64,000 nt of DNA from Desulfovibrio sp. UCD-KL4C (GTDB lineage Bacteria > Desulfobacterota > Desulfovibrionia > Desulfovibrionales > Desulfovibrionaceae): positions 134,843 to 198,842 of the forward strand of contig NZ_VCNC01000001.1 in NCBI RefSeq assembly GCF_006210265.1. The letters are read 5' to 3'. Shown piece after piece: positions 7,699 through 15,883 of the stretch. Position 1 is the first letter of the stretch, and the number at the start of each line of letters is the position of its first letter. The translations under genes and the position numbers were made by a program. The notes under the pieces were generated by a model. That model did no database searches and had not been told where the DNA came from. It was given only the letters and a program-made list of their open reading frames with translations.

Positions 7699-9390
7699 TT
7701 ACGCTGACAAGCGCGGATCAAATTTGCTTCCTGCGTATACGTAGTTGGCAAACAGCTTAATTTTTTTGATGATTGGTATGCCTATAAGTTCAGATTCAAC
7801 GGCTACTCCGTTGTTGGCTATATCTTGACCGTCTGGAATAGATATGACGTATCCGGCAAGCTCTTTGGGAACGGCCTTAACCATCGTATCAAGAGCATTT
7901 TCAAGATTGCTGCGCAGATAAGCGAGGCCGGAAGCATCCGCACCTTGAACAGGATCACCGGCTTCATCTTTTAAAGACTTAAGCGCCTGAATCCTGAGCA
8001 AACGGATTGCTTTAAATGTGACTCGTAAAACTTCAAGGAATTGATAATCGGAAGTTGCGTCAGCAAGAGTTCTGGCATCACCCCAATAGGTACCTTCAAG
8101 CCCGGCATATTTTGTGGCTGTCACAAAGCCTGAACTTTCAAGCTCAACCTGTATACTTTCGTTGTATGCGTCTGGAATGCTGAGGGCTGAAATACCCTGA
8201 TCCCGGACACGCCCGATATCCCGTTGCACCGGGACTTCAATAATGCGGCCAGCAAGGAGTCCTCCCGCGTTTCTCAAATCACTTGAGCCTGTACGGTTGG
8301 TAACTTCACCAAAGGCGGCACAGACAGATACAAACCGGTGGGCCACTCCTTCACGCTCAATTTTAAGGGCAGTAATCCAATCGTTTAAATCCTCACCGTC
8401 ACGAGGTCGACGGGCTTCACATGTAAAGAATGTCGGTCTGTGTTTATTCCAGAGGTCGTCGGCTACAGAGCCGAGGGCTACCCAATCAACAGAATCGGAC
8501 GGCCCACAAACATGGACAAATTCAGGGTCGATACGCTCCATAGGCAATTCAAGGGCTTCAATTACGCTTATGATTGTCGGGACTGGAGCCAGCAAGCTGA
8601 AACGGTATTCTGTACCGACGACATATGCTTCAGCAGGACAATTTACAGTTACGGCCGTATCATCAATTTTAATCAGGCCGTCGATGGGAATGGTGCGGTA
8701 AGGGCCGTAGTTATCACCGCCATCAGTAGAAAGGCGATACTGACCTTCATTACGAATGCCGGATTTTACTATTTGAATAATGGCCTCAGCTGCGCGAGCC
8801 GGAGTCCCTGCAATCGTTAGATCAGGGCCGAGACCTACTTTTAAAATAGGGCCAACGGCAGCACGGGCAACGAAGGAATATGAATCACCCTTAACAAGGT
8901 CGCCCTCATCCAGAACAACTGTTACCCCGATTCCGTCAATTGTGATCTGGCGGTTAGCCGGAACAATTGTAGCGACTCCAAAGTTAACGCCTTTATCAAC
9001 CGAGACTTTTACTTTCGCTGTTTCCGGTGCACCTGCATCGGTTACGATAATAACGACATCGGCATTGCTTGCAGCAATTCCGCTCGTTGATGCATCTGGA
9101 CCAGCTCCGGCATGTTTAAGTTCACCAATATACCCGGCAGGAGTTCCGGCAACCGGCACGGCAATGACTGTTGCATCTTGACCGCAGACCGTGAATAAAT
9201 CGTTTAAACGATCAACTAGCGGTCCGGCCCCGAGCAGCCCGGTCAGGTCTGACCGTTTACCCAAGTAATAAATCTTGCCGACTTCGCCAGTTGAGCAAAC
9301 ACCGGCTATTAACGCTTTGCCGGAGACATCACCGGGAACAAGTCCGCTTGTGCCATCAACCAGATATTCAAAAACATCTCTACGAGACAT
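7699..9390 (-). CDS. Tail sheath protein (Mu gpL type)
   Basis: I choose the start at 9390 (MSRRDVFEYLVDGTSG), because GGGAGG lies 6 bases before it, rather than the upstream in-frame start at 9417. The product is about 563 aa. It belongs to the DUF2586-like sheath family: 'GKALIAGVCSTGEVGKIYYLGKRSDL', a central pair of Ig-like insertions (about 100-290) and a C-terminal domain with 'GTYWGDARTLADATSDYQFLEVLRVTFKAIRLLR', the conserved part that packs against the tube. The sheath contracts to drive the tube through the cell envelope. The two domain insertions have similar patterns ('GPILKVGLGPDLTIAGTPARAAEAIIQIVKSG'). Confidence 0.85.
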   Translation of the reverse strand: MSRRDVFEYLVDGTSGLVPGDVSGKALIAGVCSTGEVGKIYYLGKRSDLTGLLGAGPLVDRLNDLFTVCGQDATVIAVPVAGTPAGYIGELKHAGAGPDASTSGIAASNADVVIIVTDAGAPETAKVKVSVDKGVNFGVATIVPANRQITIDGIGVTVVLDEGDLVKGDSYSFVARAAVGPILKVGLGPDLTIAGTPARAAEAIIQIVKSGIRNEGQYRLSTDGGDNYGPYRTIPIDGLIKIDDTAVTVNCPAEAYVVGTEYRFSLLAPVPTIISVIEALELPMERIDPEFVHVCGPSDSVDWVALGSVADDLWNKHRPTFFTCEARRPRDGEDLNDWITALKIEREGVAHRFVSVCAAFGEVTNRTGSSDLRNAGGLLAGRIIEVPVQRDIGRVRDQGISALSIPDAYNESIQVELESSGFVTATKYAGLEGTYWGDARTLADATSDYQFLEVLRVTFKAIRLLRIQALKSLKDEAGDPVQGADASGLAYLRSNLENALDTMVKAVPKELAGYVISIPDGQDIANNGVAVESELIGIPIIKKIKLFANYVYAGSKFDPRLSA

Positions 9391-9574
9391 GCGTGCCTCC
9401 CATAGCTTTACTTTCAAAGCTACTTAAAGCTGTTTTAAATTCCCGTTCACTGACCAGCTTATCCGTGGCCCAGCCGGAGGCACGGCACATGGCCATAACT
9501 TTCCATGTCGGCATTTTGGCCTCTTGCGCCAGATCAGATATAGGCTTTAGTGCCTCAGTTTTTTCCTTAGCCAT
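9380..9574 (-). CDS. Small conserved phage protein upstream of the sheath gene
   Basis: This 64-aa protein opens 'MAKEKTEALKPISDLAQEAKMPTWKVMAMCRASGW'. It looks like a compact helical domain, with a possible helix-turn-helix at 'SDLAQEAKMPTWKVMAM'. Small proteins sit at this place (the Mu gp38 slot) in many Mu-like prophages. Its stop overlaps the sheath start by 11 bases. I do not recognise a defined family and give no function. Confidence 0.6.
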   Translation of the reverse strand: MAKEKTEALKPISDLAQEAKMPTWKVMAMCRASGWATDKLVSEREFKTALSSFESKAMGGTHVS

Positions 9575-9576
9575 GT

Positions 9577-10122
9577 TCAGCCCTCCCTTTTGTAATCAGT
9601 GTTAATGTCGGTATCCTTAATCCAAGGTGTTTCGCTGTCTGTGGTGACGTAGCCGGAAAATCTTATGTGAAAGATTTTTACCAGTTTCGTTTTCAAATCA
9701 ATTTTGACCAGCTTTGTTCCACCGCCGGATGATTTGACGGCTTCCACCTGAATGGACACATTATTGTTATACCTGTCTGCGACTCTACGAGGGAGGCCGC
9801 TGTGCAAACTATGCGCAAAATCTTCAAGCCATTTTTCATCGTTTGCGATGATGGCCATACGGACGGGCTGAACTATTAAATCTTTGGCTGTGCGGATGGT
9901 TCTGTGAGTAGTTTCTTTGTTTGGGCTTGGAAATTTTGACAGCTTACGGCCGGAAGGTTTTACGGCCACGTCCATGATTTGGATTTCAATTCTAGGCTTT
10001 GGGAGCATCTGGTCGGATATTGTTACCGGGGCTTCGTAAACGGTTTCTTTGCCGTTTATTGTTTCCGGAAGTCCGGCGGCTATAGCGGCTGTTGTCAGAG
10101 TTTTAAAAATTAGTTTTCTCAT
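9577..10122 (-). CDS. Tail protein, probable tail terminator (Mu gp37-like)
   Basis: This 181-aa protein lies between gpG and the small pre-sheath gene, the Mu gp37 position. Features include 'RIEIQIMDVAVKPSGRKLSKFPS', 'VQPVRMAIIANDEKWLEDFAHSLHSGLPRRV' and a beta-rich end 'VKIFHIRFSGYVTTDSE'. This alpha/beta pattern resembles the terminator proteins that cap the tube end before joining to the head. No signature is clear enough for certainty. The neighbours leave 2 and 11 bases of spacing. Confidence 0.6.
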   Translation of the reverse strand: MRKLIFKTLTTAAIAAGLPETINGKETVYEAPVTISDQMLPKPRIEIQIMDVAVKPSGRKLSKFPSPNKETTHRTIRTAKDLIVQPVRMAIIANDEKWLEDFAHSLHSGLPRRVADRYNNNVSIQVEAVKSSGGGTKLVKIDLKTKLVKIFHIRFSGYVTTDSETPWIKDTDINTDYKREG

Positions 10123-10133
10123 TTTGGCTGTCC

Positions 10134-10574
10134 TTATGCGCCGAACATAGTTTTAAGCTCTTCCATCATCAGGGCTTTTATTTCTGTTTTGTCCTCATCA
10201 TTGATGCCGAGGTATGACCGCTTTGGAATTGTAACTTTAAGTCCACGACCGGCTTTGCCGCCAAGTTGATGAATACGTGCATAGATTTCATTAGAACCTA
10301 TACAGACCATTTGGGGACTGGCTTCGTAGGTGATTGAATCGCGAAGAATTGCGGAATCAACCAGAGTTTGACCACCTTCTTTATCCGCGCGTTGACTTGT
10401 TTTCCATTTCTTACCGTCAGGATCTACGCCGTCTTGAAAACGTTGCAGCGTGGAACTGACAAGGGTCTCGCCCACGGCGTCCATAAGCTCCTGAGGGCTT
10501 GCGATTTTTGACATTGCCAGATCAAGCCCCTTAGTCATTTTGGTCATATCCATTTTAAAGCTGACGCCGCCCAT
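10134..10574 (-). CDS. Virion morphogenesis protein (Mu gpG type)
   Basis: This 146-aa protein belongs to the phage virion morphogenesis/tail S family. The diagnostic stretch is 'LVSSTLQRFQDGVDPDGKKWKTSQRADKEGGQTLVDSAILRDSI', where 'RF...G.dPdG..W' and 'L..sg.Lr.Si' are family hallmarks, followed by 'YARIHQLGGKAGRGLKVTIPKRSYLGI', the conserved 'YA.iHq.Gg.......ipaR.flG'. In Mu, G contributes to joining heads to tails. The ATG at 10574 shares a base with the stop of gp36. Confidence 0.92.
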   Translation of the reverse strand: MGGVSFKMDMTKMTKGLDLAMSKIASPQELMDAVGETLVSSTLQRFQDGVDPDGKKWKTSQRADKEGGQTLVDSAILRDSITYEASPQMVCIGSNEIYARIHQLGGKAGRGLKVTIPKRSYLGINDEDKTEIKALMMEELKTMFGA

Positions 10575-11002
10575 CAGAATTTTTTCCAGTCTACGAACCG
10601 TGATTCAGGCGTCACAACAACAAAATTATCCGATGGCTGAGATGTGTCCGCCTCGGGCGCAGCGAGCTTAATTTTCCCCTCTCTGATTTGATTCAGCTCT
10701 TTCTCGGCCCGTTCAGATGCCCGTTGAAGTGGCAGGAATTCGTTTTCGTTTCCGGCTTCGCTTGTAATGAGGGAGGTGACGGCAGAAATTGAGCGGTAAG
10801 CAGATAAAACAGCGCAGACTCGTTTGACCGTGGCCGGAATTGAATCAGCAGCAACAGTGTAGCCACCGGAAACTAAAGCCTCGGTCATTTCTGATTCAAC
10901 GTTTGTAATTGTCCGGGCCACTTTTTCAGAGTCAATATTGTCAACGGCTGCAAGGTAGTCGGCTAAAATATAGTCAGTAAGGTCATCTCTTGTGCAGTAC
11001 AT
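10574..11002 (-). CDS. Mu gp36-like head-tail protein (DUF1320)
   Basis: This 142-aa protein starts 'MYCTRDDLTDYILADYLAAVDN', followed by 'KVARTITNVESEMTEALVSGGYTV' and 'VKRVCAVLSAYRSIS'. That is the DUF1320 plan: 'Y.t..dL......e.l..l', 'v...I.dA...id.yl..rY..P', 'l...c.diA.y.L'. These are connector-like proteins below the portal, as in other head-tail joining proteins with the same helical fold. A GAGG-containing stretch precedes the ATG. The gene follows two inverted repeats that separate it from the capsid gene. Confidence 0.85.
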   Translation of the reverse strand: MYCTRDDLTDYILADYLAAVDNIDSEKVARTITNVESEMTEALVSGGYTVAADSIPATVKRVCAVLSAYRSISAVTSLITSEAGNENEFLPLQRASERAEKELNQIREGKIKLAAPEADTSQPSDNFVVVTPESRFVDWKKF

Positions 11003-11020
11003 ATGGGCCTCGTAAGCGTT

Positions 11021-11045
11021 TTGAACTAGTTTTAAACTAGTTCAA
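11021..11045. repeat. Perfect 12-bp inverted repeat in front of gp36
   Basis: The 25-base sequence is a perfect palindrome of two 12-base arms around a single T at 11033, rich in ACTAGTT. It lies between the capsid terminator-like hairpin and the gp36 ribosome site. It could be a protein-binding operator, a secondary terminator stem or an RNA-processing site; nothing in the sequence decides between these. Confidence 0.7.
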
Positions 11046-11055
11046 GCAGTTTAAA

Positions 11056-11084
11056 GCGGGGCATCATATTGTTTGATACCCCGC
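11056..11084 (-). terminator. Hairpin after the major capsid gene (attenuator)
   Basis: The stem GCGGGG-ATCA/TGAT-CCCCGC is 11 bp with one mismatch and a 7-base loop. On the minus strand it is followed by TTTAAA. It lies 15 bases past the capsid stop. This is the usual place for a partial terminator or stabilising stem that lets capsid mRNA exceed downstream tail mRNA. The short T-run suggests leaky termination. Confidence 0.65.
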
Positions 11085-11099
11085 TAGGCTTAGAATTGA

Positions 11100-12110
11100 T
11101 TATTCGGCAGCGGCTGGTTCTGTGACTACGGCCTTGCAAATTGAACCGGGGGCGACCCCCGGCAATGGTTTGGAGTTGCTAACGTTCATGAGCGATCCGG
11201 CGAATTCATCCTTAATAGCTTTTACAAAGAATGGCAGAGCTTGAAGGTTTGCATCCAGATCATCCAGAGCCGCGTAGTAAAGAGCTGTATACTTAGGGGT
11301 GACCATGCGGATTTCATTGTCCGCCAGTTTGGAAACAGTTTCACCTTTACCGTTTTCATAGACTTCGCTCATTTCATAAACATCATAGGAACCGACGCGT
11401 ATACTTCCGTCTTCCTTTATGCGCATAGGCGTGCGGCTGTCGCCTTCCTGATCCACGAGGTCAAGGAGTGCTCCAAAAGCTAGAGTACCAGCATAGACTT
11501 TGCGTTTTCCGGGATAACCGGCGCGGGCAATTTTATTGTCCATCTCACGCAGGAGTTTGAGAACCTTTGTGCGCTTGGCTGTATCTGCATCCCACAGATT
11601 AGAGGCTGTTACTTTGACTTCCTGAATAGTCTCGGCTCCGTAAGAGACTTCATAAAGTCGGCTTTTGCCGGTATCTGTTTGTAACTGATAGCTTATCTTG
11701 CCGTTGAAAATAGCCTGAGAACAAAGGGCCTCAGTTGTCAGATTTGTGGATTCACGCAGGTTCACAATCTGGCGGTTGGCATATGACCGTACTGTTTCAT
11801 CTGTTGCCGTCTTAAGATTGTTAAGCATTACCGGATTGACAGTTGAAAGCAGCTTTACAGGCAGAGCCTCAATATACACGACTTCCATACTGTCCGGAGA
11901 AACATTGATGGGGCGACCATCTCTAGCCACTACAGGCATATTTTTGATCACCTGTTTGAGCTCGGCTAAAGGAATCAGCGGTGTTTCAAGGCATTGCTTA
12001 TTAGTGAAGATGTTGTCCTTGACGGTTTGCTCACCGGCTACAACAGTTTTCAGAACATTACGGATTGCTGCCGCAGTGTAAAAACGTCTGAGTTTAAGTT
12101 CTAATGACAT
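11100..12110 (-). CDS. Major capsid protein (lambda gpE / HK97-fold family)
   Basis: This 336-aa protein opens 'MSLELKLRRFYTAAAIRNVLK' and matches the major capsid protein E family: 'MPVVARDGRPINVSPDSMEVVYIEALPVKLL' early, then 'NLRESTNLTTEALCSQAIFNGKI' (the conserved 'i..r.E....al..G.i' motif), 'LYEVSYG' and 'VKVTASNLWDADTAK'. It forms the head shell. The preceding gene encodes a decoration protein, and the one before that a protease-scaffold, which is the usual head module. Its length is normal for the family. Confidence 0.88.
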   Translation of the reverse strand: MSLELKLRRFYTAAAIRNVLKTVVAGEQTVKDNIFTNKQCLETPLIPLAELKQVIKNMPVVARDGRPINVSPDSMEVVYIEALPVKLLSTVNPVMLNNLKTATDETVRSYANRQIVNLRESTNLTTEALCSQAIFNGKISYQLQTDTGKSRLYEVSYGAETIQEVKVTASNLWDADTAKRTKVLKLLREMDNKIARAGYPGKRKVYAGTLAFGALLDLVDQEGDSRTPMRIKEDGSIRVGSYDVYEMSEVYENGKGETVSKLADNEIRMVTPKYTALYYAALDDLDANLQALPFFVKAIKDEFAGSLMNVSNSKPLPGVAPGSICKAVVTEPAAAE

Positions 12111-12119
12111 ACTTTGCTC

Positions 12120-12707
12120 CTATACGGGGTAGATGTGTTTGGTTTCTAAAAGTCGGAGCTGGGTTGCGCTCGGGAAGGCTTCGCCGACTTTGAGATGCTT
12201 ACGGTTGACCTGACCAAAAGTGATAACGTCACCTTCAGTGTCGCCGACTTCAGCAGTCCTTTTGAGAATTCCGGCTGGAACTGGTTTATGGTCTGCAGTG
12301 ATAGGAACATCCACGGCCGGAGCTGCCTTGAAGGAAATTGCAAAAGCTCCAGTGGAATAGTCCACGTTGCCACTTATCCCGGCAGCATCAGAAACAAGAA
12401 TGCCGCCTCCGTTGTCGGTAAAGGTTTCAATCCTGTCAGTTATAGTCAGTGTCCCGGGCATAACTGCGCCCAGTGTATTGCTAAAATCAGTTGTTGCGTC
12501 GTCTCCATTTCCGATAGTTGTGCCGGAGATAGTTGAGTCGAAAGGCACAAGCTCCATTTCAGGGGTAAGCCCCATCAAGTGACCGGCTTCGAGCTCTTCG
12601 GAAATGGGAAGATGGAAGTCATACGTTCTGGTAACGCAATTATCACCGGCAGCGATTTGAACATCTTTAAGAGATTCTTTTCCTATTGTTGCATTATGGT
12701 TAGCCAT
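12120..12707 (-). CDS. Head decoration protein
   Basis: This 195-aa protein lies directly upstream of the capsid gene. It has 'HLMGLTPEMELVPFDST' and 'VPAGILKRTAEVGDTEGDVITFGQVNRKHL', which resembles the core of phage head decoration D-like proteins ('paGvL......g......v...G.......l'), with an inserted beta-rich segment at about 65-130 ('GTLTITDRIETFTDNGGGIL'). It would bind the outside of the mature head. A GAGG ribosome site precedes the ATG. The insertion makes it longer than lambda gpD (110 aa). Confidence 0.75.
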   Translation of the reverse strand: MANHNATIGKESLKDVQIAAGDNCVTRTYDFHLPISEELEAGHLMGLTPEMELVPFDSTISGTTIGNGDDATTDFSNTLGAVMPGTLTITDRIETFTDNGGGILVSDAAGISGNVDYSTGAFAISFKAAPAVDVPITADHKPVPAGILKRTAEVGDTEGDVITFGQVNRKHLKVGEAFPSATQLRLLETKHIYPV

Positions 12708-12726
12708 TTTTTACCTCTGCTATCAG

Positions 12727-13668
12727 TTACATTTTGTCGGCGGGATTAAAGGCATCGTCACTGCTGCTGTCTCCGGCTCCTTGCCGCGAAAAGTCAGAGT
12801 TGGCGAACTCTTCAAGGATATTGGAAGGCTCAGCCGTTTCCAGATCACGCAGATACGCTTCACGCGGGCTGACCTTTTCTGTTTTTCCATCACCGGCGCT
12901 GAAATCCATTGTTTCACCTTCAGCAGACATGGCCTTGGCAAAATTCAGAGTCTTTTCTTTGTCTCCTGGTAATAGCTTGCCGGAGCTGACCAGTGTATCA
13001 ATTCTAGTGGATAGATCCTTTGTTTCTTGCCCGGACTTGAATTCCGAAAGCTTTTTTTCGGCTGCTTCGGCCTTGTCTTCAGCCGCTTTTAATTTTGCGG
13101 AGTACTCGGCATTTTTCCCTTCACCTTTAAGCTTCTTCAGTTCATCTGTGCTTGTTTTAAGAGCGGTTTCCAGTTCGGTTATTTTTGCCATTGCTGCTGT
13201 TAAATCCACGCTGTCATCCTCCTTGGGCTGTTCGCCCTTATTTGGGGCTAAGCCCGTTGAAAATTCATATGTTTTAAAATCATTAGACGCTGAAAATTCG
13301 ATATCCTTAAGTCCTCCGACTGCCGGAAGTGCTGCTCCGAGAAACGCCACATGCTGGAGCTGCAAATCATTGTTCACGGAGATTGAACGCTTCTTGTAAC
13401 GGCCTTCTTTGAGAGCTGTTTCAAATTCAGGTGCGACTTGTTCAAAGTTCGCTTTTAGAAATTCGCCATCTACCCACACTTTTTTTACCCAGCCATAAGC
13501 CGGCGCGGTTCCTTTCGGGTGTCCGATAACAGCGGGAGCTTCTGACTTTTGCGGATCGTATTGGTTTGCAATTTTCTGCAAATCTCCAGTTGTCCAGGAA
13601 CGTGTTTTATTGCTGCTGTCTGTGTGGGTTCCCGTTTTAAAAAGTTCCACATTGTTTAGTGTGGCCAT
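12727..13668 (-). CDS. Head maturation protease and scaffold (Mu gpI type)
   Basis: I take the start at 13668 (MATLNNVELFKTG), which has GGAG 8 bases upstream; an in-frame ATG lies 12 bases earlier. The N-terminal ~125 residues match Mu I-like proteins: 'IANQYDPQKSEAPAVIGHPKGTAPAYGWVKKVWVDG', 'EFETALKEGRYKKRSISV', 'LQHVAFLGAALPAVGGL'. From about residue 155 the sequence becomes a long charged coiled coil (TELETALKTSTDELKKL...), the scaffold part that is removed during head maturation. A protease domain fused to a scaffold is typical. It immediately precedes the decoration and capsid genes. Confidence 0.85.
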   Translation of the reverse strand: MATLNNVELFKTGTHTDSSNKTRSWTTGDLQKIANQYDPQKSEAPAVIGHPKGTAPAYGWVKKVWVDGEFLKANFEQVAPEFETALKEGRYKKRSISVNNDLQLQHVAFLGAALPAVGGLKDIEFSASNDFKTYEFSTGLAPNKGEQPKEDDSVDLTAAMAKITELETALKTSTDELKKLKGEGKNAEYSAKLKAAEDKAEAAEKKLSEFKSGQETKDLSTRIDTLVSSGKLLPGDKEKTLNFAKAMSAEGETMDFSAGDGKTEKVSPREAYLRDLETAEPSNILEEFANSDFSRQGAGDSSSDDAFNPADKM

Positions 13669-13686
13669 GTATGACTCCATTGATTG

Positions 13687-14358
13687 TTAAGAATTTAAAC
13701 CGGCAAGCCAGTTTTTACCCACGTTGTTACTCCAACCCTTGTCGGGCATAGGGTTGGTATTAACTTCTGATCCGTCAGGCATTTTGACCATTGTCGGCCC
13801 GGGCATTTCAGATTCCACGGTGTAACCTCCGGCCTCTACCTGCCGCTTGGAAAGACTCTGAACAATGCAGCGGCAACCGAAACCATTAAGTGGATAATAT
13901 AAATCCCAGAACGGATGATCCGCAGGATAGATTTTGCCATTAAGCGCCATATGACTTGGGCGGGAATGCCGATCTCCTACGGCCAGATAACGCCAGTATG
14001 GTCTGAGTCTTTTGCTCTTTTGCAACTGCTCATAGCGTCCGGCCGAGTATGCCGATTGCATATTGGTTCTGAAAATATTTTCGACACGGTACGCCTTTTT
14101 GCCCTTCCATCCTTGAGTTTCAATGATGTCTGATATCTGGTCTTTGAAGTCGGCTAGTGTTCCGCCTTCATCCAACATTTTTTGGAGGGCCTGCAGGACC
14201 GCTTTCACCTGATCCTGCTTGGCCATTCCGGTAACTGTGAAAGCCCGGGCCTTGGCATTAGCGCAGAGGGTATTAAATTCTTTTTTGGTTACAGGTACTT
14301 TGCCTGACCAGAATTTAAGAGCCGCAGCAGGTTTCAGGGCTTCAATGCTAATCGCCAT
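13687..14358 (-). CDS. Head morphogenesis protein (Mu gpF / SPP1 gp7 type)
   Basis: The start is placed at 14358 (MAISIEALKPAAAL), with GAGG 6 bases upstream, inside the end of the portal gene by 11 bases. The product is about 223 aa. The family signature is clear: 'YRVENIFRTNMQSAYSAGRYEQLQ', 'RPYWRYLAVGDRHSRPSHMALNGKIYPADHPFWDLYYPLNGFGCRC', the gpF 'RT....aY.aGr' and 'D...R..H..l.g........f........P.h..CrC' motifs. A few copies of this protein are packaged in the head with the portal. The Cys/His residues near residue 180 are the conserved ones. Confidence 0.92.
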   Translation of the reverse strand: MAISIEALKPAAALKFWSGKVPVTKKEFNTLCANAKARAFTVTGMAKQDQVKAVLQALQKMLDEGGTLADFKDQISDIIETQGWKGKKAYRVENIFRTNMQSAYSAGRYEQLQKSKRLRPYWRYLAVGDRHSRPSHMALNGKIYPADHPFWDLYYPLNGFGCRCIVQSLSKRQVEAGGYTVESEMPGPTMVKMPDGSEVNTNPMPDKGWSNNVGKNWLAGLNS

Positions 14359-15883
14359 TGCTTGCCTCATCTTCAACCGCCATACGACCTGCCAAAGCGG
14401 CATTGATCATTGCGTTGCTGATAAGTTCTTCCAGTTCGTTCTGGCCTACATCTTGTCCGAGAAGTTCTGCGAGCTTTGTCTGCAAGTCTTCCATTGAGTC
14501 GGCCTGCTTAACTATTTTCTCAATTCGAGTGACAAAGTTGCCGTTTAATTTTGCAGATTCTTCAAGCAATGAATCTGCGAAATCATCTATGGCCAGTTGA
14601 TAGTCGTCTTGATTTTTGTCAGGGGCCGCGGTCCCGGAAACGGGAGCAGAAAAGGTTGCCGGAACCGTGTCTGGATCGAGAGAAAATTCATCTTCGGAAA
14701 GGCCGTAACGGTTTACAAAATGAACGGGTTTAAACCTTACGCCCATCTCGTGCAGTTTTTTATCAAGCTCGGCTTTTTCTGAATAATCTTCCGGTTCTGA
14801 AAAACCGAACACTGGCGGTAAAATATCAGGACCACCATTCACACGGGCATAAATGCGAGCCAGCTCATTCATGGAGCTTACGAGCATGGCTTCATCAGAT
14901 TCGGCGAGGGAATCAAGCTGCTCAGAATGGGTTGCAGAAGCCGCGCGGGAGCCTTGGCCTTCCTGATCCGTGGAAAGAGTTTGACCAGTCAGCACCTTTG
15001 AAATGGCGCGGTTCCAGAATGAGACATAAGTTTTATGTAAGTCGCCTGATTTGCCGGAGGCTTGTGCGATTTCAACTTCACTTCCGGTTGGCACAACAGC
15101 AACAGCGTCCTGAATCATTGAAACGAGCTGATTGGCAATTATGCTCCTTTCCTGTGCATCCTTCCCGGCCTTCGCAATCAAAAAGGCAGAACCGAATTTT
15201 TCGCAGAATCTGGACCAGAATTCGATACCGCCTCGCTTGAAAGCTACTGGCCATAGGCAACGGGTCAGCAATCGCACTCCGTAAGGATTTGTGTAAGAGG
15301 ACCTATGTCTGGTCATTAAAAATTTATGCTGCGGAAGAAGTTCACCTTCTGCGGATTCGACAGACCTGAATACCGGCTGGCGGTTTCCGTTGAATCCGAA
15401 CCAGTCGCGAGGCTTGGTTATGATTGCTTCAAGCCTGTAATAGCCGTTACTAGGCGACCACATGAGTTCTGAAAAAGTCGGGCCGAAAAAAGGAGTTTCC
15501 AGAATTTCGCCGAACAGATCACGAAGCGGGATTCTTGCCAGATCGTTTTCAAGTTGCTTGCAGATTGCTATGGAAGATTCGGTAGGCTCTTCCCCTTCGG
15601 CATGGCCGGGATTGAAAGTAAAATTGCTTTTGTTCTGAGTGCGTAGAATTCTCTTTTCTAGTGCGGTGGAAACCTCATCATCACCGACCAATTCATCAAG
15701 TATGGTTGCATCGTCTCCGCGTTTACGCAGGATAGGATCTGGATCAGGCATAAGGCCGAACCATGTTGCAGGGTCGAACCCCCATGCGCGTGAGCTGGTA
15801 GCGAACTCGGTGCCGAGCTGAACTGAAGCGCGAGCAGCTTCAAAGCTGATAAAATTACCTTTAGAGTCGAATAATCCGCTCAT
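14348..15883 (-). CDS. Portal protein (Mu gp29, DUF935)
   Basis: This 511-aa protein follows the terminase with a 4-base ATGA overlap. DUF935 landmarks are present: 'MPDPDPILRKRGDDATILDELVGDDEVSTALEKRIL', 'SELMWSPSNGYYRLEAI', 'HKFLMTRHRSSYTNPYGVRLLTRCLWPVAFKRGGIEFWSRFCEKFGSAFLIAK' and 'VLTGQTLSTDQEGQGSRAASATHSE', the conserved 'ilGqtlttd.....gS.a.a.vh'. It forms the dodecameric channel for DNA packaging and ejection and docks the terminase. The length is typical. Confidence 0.95.
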   Translation of the reverse strand: MSGLFDSKGNFISFEAARASVQLGTEFATSSRAWGFDPATWFGLMPDPDPILRKRGDDATILDELVGDDEVSTALEKRILRTQNKSNFTFNPGHAEGEEPTESSIAICKQLENDLARIPLRDLFGEILETPFFGPTFSELMWSPSNGYYRLEAIITKPRDWFGFNGNRQPVFRSVESAEGELLPQHKFLMTRHRSSYTNPYGVRLLTRCLWPVAFKRGGIEFWSRFCEKFGSAFLIAKAGKDAQERSIIANQLVSMIQDAVAVVPTGSEVEIAQASGKSGDLHKTYVSFWNRAISKVLTGQTLSTDQEGQGSRAASATHSEQLDSLAESDEAMLVSSMNELARIYARVNGGPDILPPVFGFSEPEDYSEKAELDKKLHEMGVRFKPVHFVNRYGLSEDEFSLDPDTVPATFSAPVSGTAAPDKNQDDYQLAIDDFADSLLEESAKLNGNFVTRIEKIVKQADSMEDLQTKLAELLGQDVGQNELEELISNAMINAALAGRMAVEDEASNGD